Origin: Rugosibacter aromaticivorans
GTDB taxonomy: Bacteria > Pseudomonadota > Gammaproteobacteria > Burkholderiales > Rhodocyclaceae
Reading direction: 5' to 3'
NCBI RefSeq assembly: GCF_000934545.1
Contig: NZ_CP010554.1
Span: forward strand, 1,426,001 to 1,490,000
DNA: 64,000 nt
In this document: piece by piece, positions 61,751-64,000 of the stretch
Numbering within the stretch: position 1 is the first letter of the stretch
Layout of the letters: the number at the start of each line of letters is the position of its first letter
Notes under the pieces: generated by a model
Seen by the model: the letters and a program-made list of their open reading frames with translations, nothing else
The model's database searches: none
Told to the model about the DNA's origin: nothing
Translations under genes and position numbers: made by a program

Positions 61751-63064
61751 TTACTGATACAGGTCGCGTCGCGTGAGCGGTAAGGGCCGCGTGGTGGCAC
61801 CGGATTTCGAAGCCAGAATCTGGTAAATGCCCGTACCACCCGCTTCAAACTCCAGTGCGCATGCCGCCATATAGAGCCGCCAGACGCGATATGCGGTTTC
61901 GCTGACATATTGCAAGGCCTGATCGTGAGAGGTTTCCAGCCGCTGTACCCAATGCCGTAGCGTTAACGCGTAATGGGGGCGAAGCCCCTCCACATCGTGA
62001 ATCTCAAAACCGGCGTTTTCCATGCCACGCTGAATATTGCTCACGGTGTCGAGTTCACCGTCGGGGAAGACATAACGGTTGATGAATTCGGTATCGACGG
62101 TTGGTTGCCAGCCCTCTTCGTCGTGTGTGATGCCATGGTTCAGGAACAGCCCACCCGGTCGCAACACTTTATACACACTGGCGTTGTAGACGGGAAGGTT
62201 GGCAAGGCCCACATGCTCGAACATGCCGATGCTGGCAACCTTGTCAAAGACAGCCTCGCCTTCCATGTCACGATAATCGCGCAGCTCAACGGATACCAGA
62301 TCGCCCAGTCCTTCGGTGGCGATACGTTGTTGCGCATATTCGAATTGTTCTTGGCTCAGGGTGATGCCGTGCGCACGCACGCCGTAATTGCGCGCCGCCC
62401 AGCATACCAGCGCGCCCCAGCCACAACCGATATCAAGAAAGCGCTCGCCCGACACGAGACGCAGTTTGCGGCAGATGTGATCCAGCTTATTGCGCTGTGC
62501 CTGATCCAGCGTGTCATCCGGCGTTTCGAAGTAGGCGCATGAATAAACCATCTGCTCGTCCAGCCACAGCTTGTAAAAGCTGTTGGATAAATCGTAGTGG
62601 AACGAGATGGCGGCGCGGTCGCTCTTTTTGGAATGGCTATGAGAGAACGACTCGTCGGCCTTTAACGCGGTATTGTGCGCGGGTGATAAGGCCGAAACAT
62701 GCTTGCGCGGTAGCCGCATTGCGTCTATCCACAGGGCGCAGCGTTCGCGTAATGACAGCGCCAAGGTTTGGAAGTGCTCTTTCAGACGAAGCACGGCATA
62801 CAAGTCGCCTTCAAAATCGATCCGGTTCCGAAAATACGCATCAGCCAGCAAAATCGGGCTGCGGTCCAGAACCAGTGCCCTGAGAACTGCGGAATCCCTT
62901 ACGACAAGGGTGAAGGCGGGCGATGCGCGTCCAATGTGGTGGGTGATACCGTTCCACAGGCGCAATGCCATTGAGCCACGGAAGCTGCGCAACAAGCAGT
63001 TCAATATGCGCAACGCAGGGTCTGCGTGGATCGGAGACGCAACGGGTGTTGTAGTCGAACTCAT
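61751..63064 (-). CDS. cfa: Cyclopropane-fatty-acyl-phospholipid synthase family protein
   Basis: From ATG 63064, preceded by GGAG, the protein is 438 aa. A longer start at 63109 is less likely. The SAM-binding motif is RFLDIGCGWGALVCWAARNY, with SNSFYKLWLDEQMVYSCAYF, ASIGMFEHVGLANLPVY and HGITHDEEGW (GGLFLNHGI). It methylenates unsaturated acyl chains in membrane phospholipids, often under stress. It lies near folE and a RibD-C reductase in a minus-strand group. Confidence 0.93.
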   Translation of the reverse strand: MSSTTTPVASPIHADPALRILNCLLRSFRGSMALRLWNGITHHIGRASPAFTLVVRDSAVLRALVLDRSPILLADAYFRNRIDFEGDLYAVLRLKEHFQTLALSLRERCALWIDAMRLPRKHVSALSPAHNTALKADESFSHSHSKKSDRAAISFHYDLSNSFYKLWLDEQMVYSCAYFETPDDTLDQAQRNKLDHICRKLRLVSGERFLDIGCGWGALVCWAARNYGVRAHGITLSQEQFEYAQQRIATEGLGDLVSVELRDYRDMEGEAVFDKVASIGMFEHVGLANLPVYNASVYKVLRPGGLFLNHGITHDEEGWQPTVDTEFINRYVFPDGELDTVSNIQRGMENAGFEIHDVEGLRPHYALTLRHWVQRLETSHDQALQYVSETAYRVWRLYMAACALEFEAGGTGIYQILASKSGATTRPLPLTRRDLYQ

Positions 63065-63225
63065 GAGTTTCTCCAAATCATCCTTTATGGTTAAGACGAA
63101 GGATTTCATAAAAGCGTTCGATGGAAATTCCTACAGCGATGATTTCAATCGTATCCGAATCTTATGACGACGGAAATAGAATCGTCTGTACGCTACCGCA
63201 CTGGCCGTATCTGACCAGGCCGAAA

Positions 63226-64000
63226 CTAAGGAAATGAGTAGCGCAGAAACAGGTGGCTACTGCCACGCCGCATGTCGATCAAGCTTCCCCAGAGGGCGTC
63301 GCGCGGCGCGAACGCTTTGCCCATGACCAGGCTGGGCCGTCCGTCACCAGTGTCGCGGCCGGCAATTTGCGGCGCGAGTGTCAGAAACTGTTCGTCGATG
63401 AGTCGTTCCGCGTAAAAGTCGCCCAGTAGTCGCGGCCCTCCTTCGACAAGGATCAGCTTGCCAGGATTCACCTGGCACACCTCGTCAAGGATGGCGTTCG
63501 CCGGAATCGCGTTTCCACGATGACGAATTGCGCGGACTTCGACCGTATCGGGTGTGCGTTGCTTGCTCAAGCGCTTTGCGCCTGCTGTCGTCGTAACAAT
63601 CAGGGTCGGCACCTTGCCAGAGGCGAATATCGGCAAGCGAAGATCGATCTCGCCGCCGCCGCTCACGATCACATTCAGTGGCGTCTCGCACTTGACGAGC
63701 GCTTTTCTCAGCCGCCGATATTCTTCCGCGAGTGCCGGAAAAATGGCCTCGGCAGTCCAGACATGCTGACGGTCTGCGCCCAGCGTACCGGAGCCGATGA
63801 TCACCACGTCGGCAACCGCGCGCAACAGGCCCATCACCATGCGATCCTGGGCGCTGAATCCGCTGATGTCCGCGCCACTGGCGTGTCCCTTCGCATTGAG
63901 CGAGACGACACCGTCCAGCGTGGTCACAAAATTGCTGAAGACGTGCGGATGTGGGCGTGGCGGCGGCATGCGCAGGTCTCCGTACAGGCGCGAAAGTTTG
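63226..64000 (-). CDS. RibD C-terminal-domain reductase, 5' end probably outside window
   Basis: The frame is open past the edge. KLSRLYGDLR precedes the first Met at 63969, and related proteins have such an extension, so the true start is likely upstream. The domain shows NFVTTLDGVVSLNAKGHASG, ADVVIIGSGTLGADRQ, TPLNVIVSGGG and LILVEGGPRLLGDFYAERLI. It resembles the reductase half of RibD or dihydrofolate-reductase-like enzymes using NADPH. The real reaction is unclear, as no deaminase half is seen. Confidence 0.85.
   Translation of the reverse strand, partial: KLSRLYGDLRMPPPRPHPHVFSNFVTTLDGVVSLNAKGHASGADISGFSAQDRMVMGLLRAVADVVIIGSGTLGADRQHVWTAEAIFPALAEEYRRLRKALVKCETPLNVIVSGGGEIDLRLPIFASGKVPTLIVTTTAGAKRLSKQRTPDTVEVRAIRHRGNAIPANAILDEVCQVNPGKLILVEGGPRLLGDFYAERLIDEQFLTLAPQIAGRDTGDGRPSLVMGKAFAPRDALWGSLIDMRRGSSHLFLRYSFP

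Noticed and set aside
1..64000. CRISPR arrays
   Set aside because: The 25-bp repeat is dispersed over kilobases and lies in genes; no regularly spaced repeats with spacers were seen.

Overview
The window looks like a chromosomal segment of a betaproteobacterium, probably of the Nitrosomonadales type (inference). The base composition is moderately GC-rich by eye. The ubiquinol:cytochrome c reductase operon is followed directly by sspA-sspB. The gene strings ffs-dnaX-ybaB-recR, ybeZ-ybeY-corC-lnt, glyQ-glyS-gmhB-plsC and rluD/bamD match betaproteobacterial and general proteobacterial order. No rRNA genes or CRISPR arrays were seen. There are two tRNA genes, both tRNA-Arg (CCT and ACG), and one 4.5S SRP RNA.

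Layout. 1-1.8 kb: a molybdenum hydroxylase pair (isoquinoline 1-oxidoreductase-like), cut by the window edge. 2-10.1 kb: SRP RNA, the DNA replication and repair genes dnaX-ybaB-recR, a CoA transferase, petABC and sspAB. 10.2-13.7 kb: a decayed 3.5-kb integrated element in the 3' end of tRNA-Arg(CCT), with degenerate att copies, paired integrase arm sites, an internally deleted integrase, broken phage-type genes and an intact BrnT/BrnA toxin-antitoxin pair. 13.8-18.7 kb: an ABC-F ATPase, a GIY-YIG protein, a dicarboxylate symporter and a haloalkane dehalogenase homologue. 18.7-34.8 kb, minus strand: a housekeeping block (ybeZ-ybeY-corC-lnt // glyQ-glyS-DUF3147-gmhB-plsC-M48 peptidases-gloA) interrupted between lnt and glyQ by about 5.8 kb. 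That insert holds plus-strand copper-handling genes (Met-rich periplasmic protein, HD-GYP protein, DUF2933, isoprenylcysteine methyltransferase-like protein, CopA-type ATPase), a VapB/VapC-type pair and a broken HigBA relic. 35-39.7 kb: a peptide ABC transporter. 39.7-43.9 kb: MltD-like transglycosylase, gloB, a methyltransferase, rnhA, dnaQ and an integrase relic. 44.2-58.8 kb: hydrolase-srkA-pgeF-rluD, bamD, a long minus-strand operon (dedA, lipoprotein, purN, DUF3108, rsmB-like, PLD, mscS, rlmB) and mutL-miaA. 58.9-64 kb: folE, stress-type small genes, a flavin reductase, a SYLF protein, cfa and a RibD-C reductase.

The most unusual signal cuts across these regions. A 25-bp sequence with core AGTCGGCGCTGGTGATACGG occurs 12 times in 64 kb, on both strands, always inside coding sequence (including genes now broken). 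In most copies it is read in one of two frames, giving KVGAGDT in sense or SPAPTF in antisense. One copy is split by a 27-bp hairpin-like insertion, part of which resembles a tandem 21-bp repeat lying beside another copy. I do not recognise this repeat family.
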